A stretch of 16,888 nt of DNA from Chloroflexota bacterium (GTDB taxonomy: Bacteria; Chloroflexota; Limnocylindria; QHBO01). Location of the stretch: contig JACDHU010000011.1 in the NCBI GenBank assembly GCA_013820865.1, forward strand, positions 1-16,888. The letters run 5' to 3'. Positions 6,694 to 14,513 of this stretch are shown piece after piece (position 1 is the stretch's first letter; every line of letters starts with the position of its first letter). The notes beneath the pieces were generated by a model. That model did not search any database, was not told where the DNA came from, and saw only the letters and a program-made list of their open reading frames with translations. Made by a program: the position numbers and the translations under genes.

Positions 6694-6723
6694 ATTGTAG
6701 GTCCGTCACGCTCCGAAAGTCAA
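6694..6723 (-). promoter_or_regulatory. Sigma-70-type promoter upstream of greA
   Basis: TTGACT (minus strand, 6723-6718) and TACAAT (6699-6694) are separated by 18 bases, each matching five of six consensus bases. In a background of this GC content such a pair is unusual and is the best promoter in the window. It points toward greA and would start transcription near 6688, giving a leader of about 180 bases that includes the terminator. Confidence 0.65.
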
Positions 6724-6757
6724 AGGTTTGCCTGCTGTCTTCGGCGCGGTGGACGCG

Positions 6758-7018
6758 CTCGTCACGCTCACCGACCGGCGATAGGTCGCTGATCCATGAC
6801 AAGAACCGCTACCCACGTCACGATTCGCCGCTACGCCGTCGTCGCTGAGCGTAGTCAGCGCGCAGGCGTGCGTTTCCTGTCACCTCTTGACCGGTACATC
6901 GCCGATCCATGACGTGGCATGTGCTCCTCGTCACGATTCGCCGATACATCGGCTCGCAGGTGACAAGGTCCTCGTACGCCGCGCGCTCGCCACGCTCACG
7001 GGCTACCGATGTATCGGT
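6758..7018. repeat. Diverged tandem repeat, about 113-116 bp period, with palindromes
   Basis: Matching segments recur at a near-constant offset: GATCCATGAC at 6791 and 6904 (113), GTCACGATTCGCCG at 6817 and 6930 (113), GACCGG at 6773 and 6889 (116), and CTCGYCACGCTCA at 6758 and 6986 (228, two periods). About two and a half units are present. They carry perfect palindromes GCCGATACATCGGC (6940-6953) and ACCGATGTATCGGT (7005-7018), plus CGCTGA/TCAGCG with a 6-base loop (6843-6860). The array occupies the gap after uppP and before the greA promoter, and no credible protein is encoded. Function unknown. Confidence 0.7.
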
Positions 7019-7037
7019 CAAGCGACCCTTGCCGCGA

Positions 7038-7886
7038 TCAGCGACCAATGACTACGAGCACGACGATGACCATGGCGAAGCCGATCCGGTACGCGCTGAA
7101 GACGGCAACGGAGCGGCGCCGAAGCCAGGCGAGCAGGAATCCGATGGCCATCAGCCCCGACAGGGCCGCAACCACGAAACCGATCGCGATGGCCAACCAT
7201 TCGGCGCCGGGACGATCCGCATCGGCGAAGAGGTTGCGCGAGCCGTACAGGCCGGCGCCGAACGTGATCGGCGTGGCGAGCAGGAAGCTGAAGCGGGCGG
7301 CCGCTTCGCGGGTCAGGCCGAGGGCCAGGCCCGCGGTGATGGTCGCTCCCGACCGGCTGATGCCGGGCAGTAGCGCCACGGCCTGGCTGAAGCCGATAGC
7401 CAGCGCGCGTCCGGCGGTGAGGTCGGACAGCTCGCGACTGCGGCTGCCAATGCGGTCGGCCGCATACAGTGCCACCGCACCGATCACGAGGAAGGCGGCG
7501 ATGGCCAGCCGCGAGGCGTCGTTCTCGCCGTGGAACGAATCTTCGATGAAGCTCTCCAGCGAGAAACCGATGATCGCTGCCGGGATCGTCGCCCCGATCA
7601 GCAGCCACGCCAGCCGCCGATCCGGATCAGATCCGATGCGACGCTCGCGGACGCTGGCAAGCCCGGCGCCGATCAACCGAACCCAATCGCGGAAGAAGTA
7701 GACGAGCAGCGCAACGAGCGTGCCGAGGTGCAGGAAGACATCGAAGGCCAGGCTCCCGATGAGCCCGCCGGACTCCCATCCTGCGATCCATGGCGCCAGT
7801 TCCAGGTGCGCCGAAGAGCTGATCGGGATGAACTCGGTCAGGCCCTGGATGAGCCCGGCGAGCGCGGCCTGGATGACGACGTCCAT
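7038..7886 (-). CDS. uppP: Undecaprenyl-diphosphate phosphatase
   Basis: Integral membrane enzyme of the BacA family that removes a phosphate from undecaprenyl diphosphate, recycling the lipid carrier for peptidoglycan and other wall polymers. It also gives bacitracin tolerance. The 282-residue protein has about eight hydrophobic segments and both signature regions: QGLTEFIPISSSAHL at residues 14-28, with Glu18 and His27, and PGISRSGAT at 174-182, with Arg178. Alanine in SSSAHL replaces the usual Gly. The ATG at 7886 lies 21 bases after the hppA stop; no good ribosome site is visible there, so translation may depend on coupling with hppA. Downstream, a palindrome occurs 20 bases past the stop, but the nearest intrinsic terminator is about 400 bases away, in the greA leader. 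Confidence 0.95.
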   Translation of the reverse strand: MDVVIQAALAGLIQGLTEFIPISSSAHLELAPWIAGWESGGLIGSLAFDVFLHLGTLVALLVYFFRDWVRLIGAGLASVRERRIGSDPDRRLAWLLIGATIPAAIIGFSLESFIEDSFHGENDASRLAIAAFLVIGAVALYAADRIGSRSRELSDLTAGRALAIGFSQAVALLPGISRSGATITAGLALGLTREAAARFSFLLATPITFGAGLYGSRNLFADADRPGAEWLAIAIGFVVAALSGLMAIGFLLAWLRRRSVAVFSAYRIGFAMVIVVLVVIGR

Positions 7887-7907
7887 ATGGTTAGTGGGTC
7901 GCGATTA

Positions 7908-10133
7908 CTAGCGGATGAAGAGCGGTGCCAGGACCAGGCTGATGGTGGCGAGCAGCTTCACGAGCACGTGAAGCGACGGGCCGGCGGTGTCCTTGAACGG
8001 ATCACCGACCGTGTCGCCGACAACGGCCGCGGCATGGGCATCTGACCCCTTGCCGAGCACGTTGCCATCAGCATCCTTGAGCTCGCCCGACTCGATGTAC
8101 TTCTTGGCGTTGTCCCACGCCCCGCCCCCGTTGTTCAGCACCGTGGCGAGCATGACGCCCGAAATCGTGCCGACCATGAGCATGCCGGCCACCGCCTCGT
8201 GGCCCAGGAGCAGGCCGACCAGGATCGGCGTGGCGACGGCCACGGTGCCGGGCAGGATCATCTCCTTCAGCGCGGCGCGGGTGGTGATGTCGACCACACG
8301 CGCGTAATCCGGCCGCTGGGTGTAGTCCATGATCCCGGGCATCTCCCGGAACTGGCGCCGGACCTCGACGATGATGGCCTGCGCCGCGGTGCCGACGGCA
8401 CGAATGGCGAGGCTGCTGAAGAAATACACCAGCATGGCGCCGAGGAGTGCCGCTATGAACACGTTGACGTTGGCCAGGTCGACCGACTCGAGCAGCGTCC
8501 CGGCCTCGCGCAGTCCGCTCTCGATCTGTCGCTCGAGGATGAGGTTGACCTTGTCGATGTACGCGCTGAACAGGAGGAAGGCGGCAAGGGATGCCGACGC
8601 GATCGCATAGCCCTTGGTGAGCGCCTTCGTCGTGTTGCCGACCGCGTCGAGGCGGTCCGTGATCTCGCGCGCCTTCGCATCGGCCTTGCTGAACTGAGCG
8701 ATGCCGCCCGCGTTGTCAGTGATCGGCCCGAACGTGTCCATGGCCAGGATGTAGGCCGTGGTCATGAGCATGCCCATGGTGGCGACCGCGGTGCCGAAGA
8801 TGCCACCGATGCCGGTCTCGATATCGGGAACCGCCGCGAGCGCCTGCTCGCCAAGGAAGTAGCTCGCGAAGAGCGCGATGGCGATCGTGATCGCGGTGAC
8901 CGCGGTGGTTTCGAAGCCGACCGCCGTGCCGCTGATGATGTTCGTGGCGGGACCGGTCTTGCTGGCCTCGGCGATCTCGCGCACCGGCCGGAATGAGCCC
9001 GCTGTGTAGTACTGCGTGATGAACACGAAGGCCACGCTCGTTGCCAGCCCGACCACGCCGGCGCCGAAGAACCAGATCCAGGCCGGGAGGCCGTTGGCCC
9101 CAGTGATGCCGACCGTCTGCATCATCTGCCAGGTCACGAACGCCAACGCAAAGACCGAGAGGATGGTCGTGACCCAGTATCCGCGGTTGAGGATATTCAT
9201 CGGGTTCTCGTCCTCGCGGCCGCGGACGAAGAACATGGCCACGATCGTCGCAAGCAGGCCGAAGGCGCGCACGACGAGCGGGAAGAAGATCCAGGCCTCC
9301 GGATTCGGCCAGCCCAGCTCGGTCGCGATGCGCCACACCGCGACGCCCAGGATCATGGCGCCGATGTTTTCAGCCGCGGTGGACTCGAACAGGTCGGCTC
9401 CACGTCCGGCGCAATCGCCGACGTTGTCACCGACCAGGTCGGCGACCACCGCCGCGTTGCGTGGGTCATCCTCGGGGATACCCGCCTCGACCTTGCCGAC
9501 CAGGTCGGCGCCGACGTCGGCGGCCTTGGTGTAGATGCCGCCGCCGAGCTGCGCGAACAGCGCCACGAAGCTGGCGCCAAATCCGAACCCGACGATGAGG
9601 AAGGGCGCATCCTCGGGATTCGTGAAGCCGCCGAACGCGGCGAAGATGCCGTACACGCCGAGCAGGCTCAGGGCGACCACCAGGAAGCCGGAGACGGCTC
9701 CGCCGCGCATCGCGACCTGGACCGCACGCACCAGGCTGTGCTGGGCCGCCGCGGCCGTCCGCACGTTTGCCTTGACGCTGATGTACATGCCGATGATGCC
9801 CGCGGCCATGGAACATGCGGCACCGACGAGGAAAGCGAGGCCGGTCCGGATCCCGAGATCAAGGCCGTAGATGTCGGTCTCGGCAACATCCTGGCCCTCG
9901 ACCAGCGTGATCACCAGGCCGATGACCACGGTACCGCCTATCGCGAGGATGCCGATGGTCTGGTACTGGCGTCGGATGAACGCCACGGCGCCTTCGAAGA
10001 TCGTCCCGGCGATGTCGCGCATCGCATCCGTGCCGGTGTCGGCGCGCAGAACGTCCCAGGCGAGGTACATGGCGAACGCGATGGCGGCGATACCGGCGAA
10101 CGGGATCACCCACAAAATGGGCTGGGAGTCCAT
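7908..10133 (-). CDS. hppA: K+-independent H+-translocating membrane pyrophosphatase
   Basis: Hydrolyses cytosolic pyrophosphate and couples this to proton export across the membrane. The 741-residue protein is of usual length with about 16 membrane helices. Substrate and metal motifs are all present: DVGADLVGKVE at 206-216, EDDPRN at 221-226, GDNVGDCAGRGADLFES at 235-251, DNAGGIAQ at 473-480, DNAKKYIE at 674-681 and DTVGDPFKDTAGPSL at 707-721. The stretch GNTTKALTKGYAI at 499-511 has Lys503; in characterised family members Lys at this site marks potassium-independent enzymes, while Ala marks potassium-dependent ones. Start: ATG at 10133 with GGAGG five bases upstream, an excellent ribosome site. 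It lies 147 bases after the Ig/propeller gene and 21 bases before uppP. Confidence 0.97.
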   Translation of the reverse strand: MDSQPILWVIPFAGIAAIAFAMYLAWDVLRADTGTDAMRDIAGTIFEGAVAFIRRQYQTIGILAIGGTVVIGLVITLVEGQDVAETDIYGLDLGIRTGLAFLVGAACSMAAGIIGMYISVKANVRTAAAAQHSLVRAVQVAMRGGAVSGFLVVALSLLGVYGIFAAFGGFTNPEDAPFLIVGFGFGASFVALFAQLGGGIYTKAADVGADLVGKVEAGIPEDDPRNAAVVADLVGDNVGDCAGRGADLFESTAAENIGAMILGVAVWRIATELGWPNPEAWIFFPLVVRAFGLLATIVAMFFVRGREDENPMNILNRGYWVTTILSVFALAFVTWQMMQTVGITGANGLPAWIWFFGAGVVGLATSVAFVFITQYYTAGSFRPVREIAEASKTGPATNIISGTAVGFETTAVTAITIAIALFASYFLGEQALAAVPDIETGIGGIFGTAVATMGMLMTTAYILAMDTFGPITDNAGGIAQFSKADAKAREITDRLDAVGNTTKALTKGYAIASASLAAFLLFSAYIDKVNLILERQIESGLREAGTLLESVDLANVNVFIAALLGAMLVYFFSSLAIRAVGTAAQAIIVEVRRQFREMPGIMDYTQRPDYARVVDITTRAALKEMILPGTVAVATPILVGLLLGHEAVAGMLMVGTISGVMLATVLNNGGGAWDNAKKYIESGELKDADGNVLGKGSDAHAAAVVGDTVGDPFKDTAGPSLHVLVKLLATISLVLAPLFIR

Positions 10134-10248
10134 GAATCCTCCGAGTGGGGCCGGCGGCCATTCAGGCGGGCGCGCTCAGACCGGAATGTTCACACGTGAA
10201 TTGCCGGCGGCTGGACACGTCACGGAACTCGCCAGCGAAGGCGGGCGG

Positions 10249-10254
10249 ATTCTA
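10249..10254 (-). promoter_or_regulatory. Possible -10 box for hppA
   Basis: TAGAAT on the minus strand lies about 115 bases before the hppA ATG, in the gap after the Ig/propeller gene. No matching -35 box is seen, so this is weak. The leader it would give contains no clear structure. No intrinsic terminator for the upstream gene is visible in the 147-base gap. Confidence 0.3.
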
Positions 10255-10280
10255 GCACGCGCCCGGCCTCGCGATGCGTC

Positions 10281-12302
10281 TCAGGGCAACCAGCGCGGCC
10301 GGAGGCCATGCCGCGCGAGCACCGTCCGCTCACCGCTCGCCGGTTCGAACAGGACCACCTGTCCCGCGCCGTCGATGGGGTCGTCCCCGCCGATGACGAT
10401 GATGATCATGGCGTCCACGCTCGGGGCGAAGGCCGCGGCCCCGATCCGCGCGCCGGCGAGGGCCGGCGGAACGCGTCCGGCCGTCCTCGCATCGTCGGCC
10501 ACGCGGAGCGTGCCATCGGAATCCAGGTACGCCACGCGGCCGTCCGGCGCCACGGCCGCCAGGCGCGCGCCGCTTCCGAAGCCGCTCGGCTCGGAACCCG
10601 TCCCCGACCGATACACCACGAGGACCTCGGATTCGGCGCCGGCACGCATCGGCGCAACCGGGGCCTCGAACGGGACGCGCCATGGATCGCCTCGGGTCAC
10701 AAGGATGGCGGTGCTGTCCGGCAGCCAGGCTGGCGGAGCCATCGCCGCGACATCGATCAGCGTGAGTCGCTGCGCCGGCAGCTCCACGATGCCGATTCCG
10801 CGGTCCGCATCGACAAAGGCGATTGCCTGGCCGTCCGGCGCGTAGCGGGGGGCGCGGAGCCGTTCGTCCGCCTCGTCATCATCGGACGATGGGCTGGCGA
10901 GCAGATCAGATGGCAACTCGATCTGTGTCGGTTCGCCACCGCCGACTTCCCACTGCCAGAGTCCCCGTCCCTCACCGGAGGCGACATCGGCCCGCGCGAA
11001 CGCGACTCGCAGGGCGTCCGGAGCATAGGTCGGGTCGAAGTCTGCGGAGCCGTCCGGGGTGATGACGCGGCGAGCGGCGCCATCGGCTCGCAGGAAGATC
11101 AGGTTCCGGCCATCCCCGACCACGAGGGACGTGCCGTCGGGCGATACCGCGTAGTCGAGGACTGGCGAGAGTTCGGCGGAGAGCTGTCTCGTCCCGCTGC
11201 CATCGGCGTTCGTGGCCCACACATTCGGGATGCCGGCTCGATCGCTGATGAAGGTCAGCTGGTTAGAGACGGTGGCGGGTGGGGCGCCGGTCGTGAAGCT
11301 CCACGTGATCGGCTCGGCCAGCGCGCCGCCGGTGGCACTGAGCAGCCCGGGAGCCAGCTCGAGCTCGAATGTGGTGTTCACCGGAAGAGGCCCCGACGGC
11401 GTGAAGCGCAGGACGCGCCGCGCGCTGGAGTCATGCGGCAGGGCCACGAGCTCGAACGTGCCGGCGACGTCCGGAGTGATCCGCAGCATGTCGTCGTCAA
11501 ACGAGGCGGGATCGACGGGGCGGTCGAAGATCACCGCGATCGACGTGGCCGGCGCGATGCCGTCGACATCGTCGGCGGGCACCAGCGTCTCGGCTCGCAG
11601 CCCCGGGGCAACGGTCCGAAAGCCGAAGGTGATCGGCTCGCCGATCGTCACGCCGGCAACGTCGGAGGCCGCCGCGCCGATGGTGACCTGGTAGCGACTG
11701 CCCGCGCTCAGCGGCTCGTCGGGGACCACCTCGAGCAGCTCGCCGCTCCAGCGCAGCTCATGCGCAAAGCCCGGACGCAGTTGAAGCTCGGCCGCGACCG
11801 ACGCGGTGTCCATCAGGGACGCGAAGGTCACCGCAATGATGTCGCCGAGCTGCACATCGTCAGCACCGTCCAACGGCAGCGTATCGACCACGGATGGCCG
11901 GCCGGCCGTCTCGAACACGAAGGGCGGTGGCGCTTCGGCCATCTTGTTGCCGGCGAGGTCGCGGACTCCCGCGCCGACAGTCAACGTGTACTCGGTCTCG
12001 AGGTCGAGTGGGCTGGCCGGCGTAAAGATCAGGGTGCTACCACTCCAACTGGCACCTCCGGCCACCGCGGGCTCGAACGAGATGGCGTCGGCGGCATCAG
12101 TCTCGACCGGCTCGCTGAAGGTGACCTCCACGCTCGTCGTGATGAGGGCTCGATTCGGCTCATCGGCCAGCGGCTGCGTCAGCGCCACGACGAGCACGGT
12201 GGGAGGCCGACCATCCACCGTACTTGCGAGGAACAGGACGCCCGCCAGGACGATGACGCCCGCACCGATGACGACGATGCTGCGGAGGATGATGGCGCGC
12301 AT
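10281..12302 (-). CDS. Membrane-anchored protein with three Ig-like (Big_5) domains and a beta-propeller
   Basis: A 673-residue protein, probably outside the cell and held by one N-terminal hydrophobic helix (residues 7-27). Residues about 37-132, 135-228 and 233-337 are three bacterial Ig-like domains of the Big_5 kind: each has a strand like VEVTFSEPV or IAVIFDRPV, a strand like TLIFTPASPL or VLRFTPSGPL, and closes with FVFET, FGFRT or WSFTT. Residues about 345-673 contain TolB/WD40-like blades (NQLTFISDRAGIPNVWATN, YAVSPDGTSLVV, PTYAPDALRVAFAR, RYAPDGQAIAFVD). The ATG at 12302 is 9 bases past the rpoN stop and has no clear ribosome site, so co-transcription and coupling with rpoN are likely. 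Its ligand is unknown. A role linked to sigma-54 is only suggested by position. Confidence 0.82.
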   Translation of the reverse strand: MRAIILRSIVVIGAGVIVLAGVLFLASTVDGRPPTVLVVALTQPLADEPNRALITTSVEVTFSEPVETDAADAISFEPAVAGGASWSGSTLIFTPASPLDLETEYTLTVGAGVRDLAGNKMAEAPPPFVFETAGRPSVVDTLPLDGADDVQLGDIIAVTFASLMDTASVAAELQLRPGFAHELRWSGELLEVVPDEPLSAGSRYQVTIGAAASDVAGVTIGEPITFGFRTVAPGLRAETLVPADDVDGIAPATSIAVIFDRPVDPASFDDDMLRITPDVAGTFELVALPHDSSARRVLRFTPSGPLPVNTTFELELAPGLLSATGGALAEPITWSFTTGAPPATVSNQLTFISDRAGIPNVWATNADGSGTRQLSAELSPVLDYAVSPDGTSLVVGDGRNLIFLRADGAARRVITPDGSADFDPTYAPDALRVAFARADVASGEGRGLWQWEVGGGEPTQIELPSDLLASPSSDDDEADERLRAPRYAPDGQAIAFVDADRGIGIVELPAQRLTLIDVAAMAPPAWLPDSTAILVTRGDPWRVPFEAPVAPMRAGAESEVLVVYRSGTGSEPSGFGSGARLAAVAPDGRVAYLDSDGTLRVADDARTAGRVPPALAGARIGAAAFAPSVDAMIIIVIGGDDPIDGAGQVVLFEPASGERTVLARHGLRPRWLP

Positions 12303-12311
12303 CGGCGCCGA

Positions 12312-13727
12312 TCAGTGGTGGCGCAGGCGGGCAGGGAGGATCTGCAGCTCGTCTCGATACTTGGCGACGGTCCGTCGGGCAAGAGCGATCCCGTCGTTCG
12401 CCAGGGCGTCGGCGATCTCCTGGTCGGAGAGCGGATGCCTCGCATCCTCCGCCTCGATCATGCGCCTGATCTGGTCCTTGACGCCGAGCGACGCGGTGAA
12501 GAAGTGGCTGAACGGCACGACCTCGCCCGACGGGATCATGACGTACTTCTCCGCGGTGGCCCGGCTGACCGTCGACTCGTGCATGCCGATGATCTCTCCA
12601 ACTTCGGCACGCGTCAGGGGCACGAGATGCTGCACGCCGTTCACGAGGTAGTCCCGCTGACGTTCGATGAGGCATTCGGCAATGCGCTGGATCGTCGCCC
12701 GGCGGCGATTGATGTTGTCGATGAAGAATTTCGCGCGGCCCACGTACTGGCGCACGTGTTGCTTCTCGTCCTCCGTCGTCTCCTCGCTCCGTAGCTTCGA
12801 GCTGAGCGAGGAGTAGATCGGCGCCACGTTGAGGCTGAACCGACGAGACTCCACCACCTCGACCGTGATCTCCCCGTCGAGGTCGCGAATCAGGACGTCG
12901 GGTCGGATGATCTGGCGCGCGCTGTCGCCACTGACCGCCGCGGTGAAGGCTGCGGTGGGATACGGATTCAGCTTGGCCTTGACGAACTCCCAGACCTCGA
13001 TCACCTCACGCTGGGTTGCACCGACCGCGACGGCAACCTCGCGGAAGCGACGCTCGCCGAGGTCGGCGAGATGATCCCTCACGACGGCCTCGGCGTGGGG
13101 CGGCACGGGAATCTCATCCTCCTCGCGAAGGTAGGCGATCTGCGCCAGGAGCGACTCCGTGATCGATCGGGAGCCGATCCCGATCGGCTCAAGTCCCTGC
13201 ATGGCTTCGAGCACCTGCTCGACACCGGCGACCTGCACGCCGGTGGTGGCCGCGATCTCGGCATCGGTCTGGGTCAGGAAGCCGTTTGAGTCCAGTGCGC
13301 CGATGACGTGGTCGGCCACGCGATGGAGGCTCGATGGCAGCAGCGCATGCAGGTTCCAGGTCAGGTGGTCATGAAGTGTGAAATCGGCCTCGGCGCGCGC
13401 TATGGGATCGAACTCGTCAGCCTCGTCGCGAAGGCGAGTGGCGCCGTCGCCCGGCAGGTCATCGGTGCTCGCCAGCCGGTTCGCATCGTCGGCTTCGCCC
13501 TTGCGGGGCATGCACTCGGTGCAGTAGTTGCCCACGACTGAATGACCGCAGATCGGGCAGCTCGGCAGCTCCTCCATCTCGAGGGCCGGATTCTCATCCA
13601 GCTCCTGGGCGATGGCCTCCTGGAGCTCGACCGAGCTCATCTGGAGGATGTAGTTCGCAGCGATCTGCTTGGGCGTGACCTTGACGCTCATTGTCTGCTG
13701 AAGTCGCTGGCTGAGATCGATCGACAT
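12312..13727 (-). CDS. rpoN: RNA polymerase sigma-54 factor with four-cysteine insert
   Basis: Alternative sigma factor that recognises -24/-12 promoters and needs an AAA+ activator to open them. Region I (residues about 5-50, ILQMSSVELQEAIAQELDEN) is the activator-responsive part. The core-binding domain covers about 105-300. The DNA-binding domain has the helix-turn-helix LTRAEVGEIIGMHESTVSRA at about 370-389 and an intact RpoN box ARRTVAKYR at 450-458. Between region I and the core-binding domain is CPIC...CTEC (Cys57, 60, 69, 72), which looks like a zinc ribbon and is not part of the usual enterobacterial-type protein. The ATG at 13727 has GAGGATCA just upstream, a good ribosome site. The Ig/propeller gene follows 9 bases downstream. 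No activator gene is in the window. Confidence 0.95.
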   Translation of the reverse strand: MSIDLSQRLQQTMSVKVTPKQIAANYILQMSSVELQEAIAQELDENPALEMEELPSCPICGHSVVGNYCTECMPRKGEADDANRLASTDDLPGDGATRLRDEADEFDPIARAEADFTLHDHLTWNLHALLPSSLHRVADHVIGALDSNGFLTQTDAEIAATTGVQVAGVEQVLEAMQGLEPIGIGSRSITESLLAQIAYLREEDEIPVPPHAEAVVRDHLADLGERRFREVAVAVGATQREVIEVWEFVKAKLNPYPTAAFTAAVSGDSARQIIRPDVLIRDLDGEITVEVVESRRFSLNVAPIYSSLSSKLRSEETTEDEKQHVRQYVGRAKFFIDNINRRRATIQRIAECLIERQRDYLVNGVQHLVPLTRAEVGEIIGMHESTVSRATAEKYVMIPSGEVVPFSHFFTASLGVKDQIRRMIEAEDARHPLSDQEIADALANDGIALARRTVAKYRDELQILPARLRHH

Positions 13728-13804
13728 TGATCCTCACGGTGTGGCGCTCCATGGCGCACCCCGATGATACGTGATGGGCACGAATGCGCCCCGCCGCGCC
13801 GTGG

Positions 13805-14446
13805 TCAGCCGGCCGCCGCATTGACGCGACGGATGACGGGCGCCTCGGCACCGAAGCCGACAAGGCTGTAACCGCCGGGGTCCTGGGCCAGCCGATCGCG
13901 GTACTCGCGCATCGGCCAGCCGAAGAGGGCGCACAGCCGCACGCGGTTGACGTGATTATGGGCCACCACGATCGCGCAACGCGCCCGATCGGCGGCCAGC
14001 CACGCCTCGACGGGGTCGAGAACCGCGAACGCGCGACGGGCGACGTCCTCGCCACTCTCTCCCTCGGGACAGCGCGTGCTCCACGGATCCGCCTCCCAGG
14101 CAGCTCTCCGCTCGGGATGGGCAGCTCGCGCCTCGAGGCCGGTGAGTCCGTCCCAGGCACCGTAGTCCAGCTCGAGCAGCCCATCGGCCAGCTCGATGTC
14201 ATCCGCCGCGATTCCCACCGCGTTGCCGATCGTCTCTGCGGTCTGACGGCAGCGCAGGGCTGGGCTGGAGAGCAGCCGCATGTTGTCATGCGGCAGCTCG
14301 GTCAGCTCTGCGACAAGCGTGACACCCAGGCGCATGGCCAGCTCGCGGCCCGCATCGGCCAACGGCGGATCCGTGCGCTGGCCGAGGTTGCGCCCGCCGG
14401 CCGAGGCAGCCGTGGTCGCGTGGCGGACGAGGATGAGAGTACCCAT
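13805..14446 (-). CDS. Histidine phosphatase family protein (phosphoglycerate mutase-like)
   Basis: A 213-residue cytosolic member of the branch-1 histidine phosphatase superfamily, which forms a phosphohistidine intermediate. The catalytic motif is RHAT at residues 8-11 (RHGxT in most members), with nucleophile His9. Further active-site elements are SSPALRCRQTAE at 60-71, Glu92 in LLELDYGAWDG as the likely proton donor, and His163 in VVAHNH. The substrate cannot be told from sequence; cofactor-dependent mutase, alpha-ribazole phosphatase and general sugar phosphatase all share these features. The ATG at 14446 has no ribosome site, but TAGACT lies 10 bases before it. It is transcribed away from lepB and lies 77 bases ahead of rpoN. 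Confidence 0.88.
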   Translation of the reverse strand: MGTLILVRHATTAASAGGRNLGQRTDPPLADAGRELAMRLGVTLVAELTELPHDNMRLLSSPALRCRQTAETIGNAVGIAADDIELADGLLELDYGAWDGLTGLEARAAHPERRAAWEADPWSTRCPEGESGEDVARRAFAVLDPVEAWLAADRARCAIVVAHNHVNRVRLCALFGWPMREYRDRLAQDPGGYSLVGFGAEAPVIRRVNAAAG

Positions 14447-14456
14447 GGGCTCGGTA

Positions 14457-14462
14457 AGTCTA
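14457..14462 (-). promoter_or_regulatory. Candidate -10 box of the histidine phosphatase gene (near-leaderless)
   Basis: TAGACT on the minus strand is separated from the ATG at 14446 by exactly 10 bases, the same hexamer and distance as before tdk. This predicts a transcript with little or no 5' leader. No strong -35 box is visible. Confidence 0.4.
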
Positions 14463-14477
14463 CCGGCTCGGGTGCGC

Positions 14478-14483
14478 TATCCT
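14478..14483 (+). promoter_or_regulatory. Possible -10 box of lepB
   Basis: TATCCT in the divergent gap could serve lepB, with a start near 14490 and a leader of about 24 bases. It is only 15 bases from the outward-facing phosphatase -10 box, so the two promoters would overlap back to back. No -35 box is evident. Confidence 0.3.
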
Positions 14484-14513
14484 GACCCCACCGTCCTCCC
14501 GCACGCCAGGCCC

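Noticed and set aside
5737..6792. 351-codon plus-strand open frame over greA and its leader
   Set aside because: Crosses the greA gene, terminator and promoter in antisense; composition is that of a shadow frame.
6758..7018. CRISPR array
   Set aside because: Units are about 113 bp and diverged, without short identical repeats separated by unique spacers, and no cas genes are present.
10308..12794. 828-codon open frame on the plus strand
   Set aside because: Lies antisense to the rpoN and Ig/propeller genes, has low-complexity Arg/Asp/Gly composition and no recognisable domain; a by-product of high GC and codon bias.
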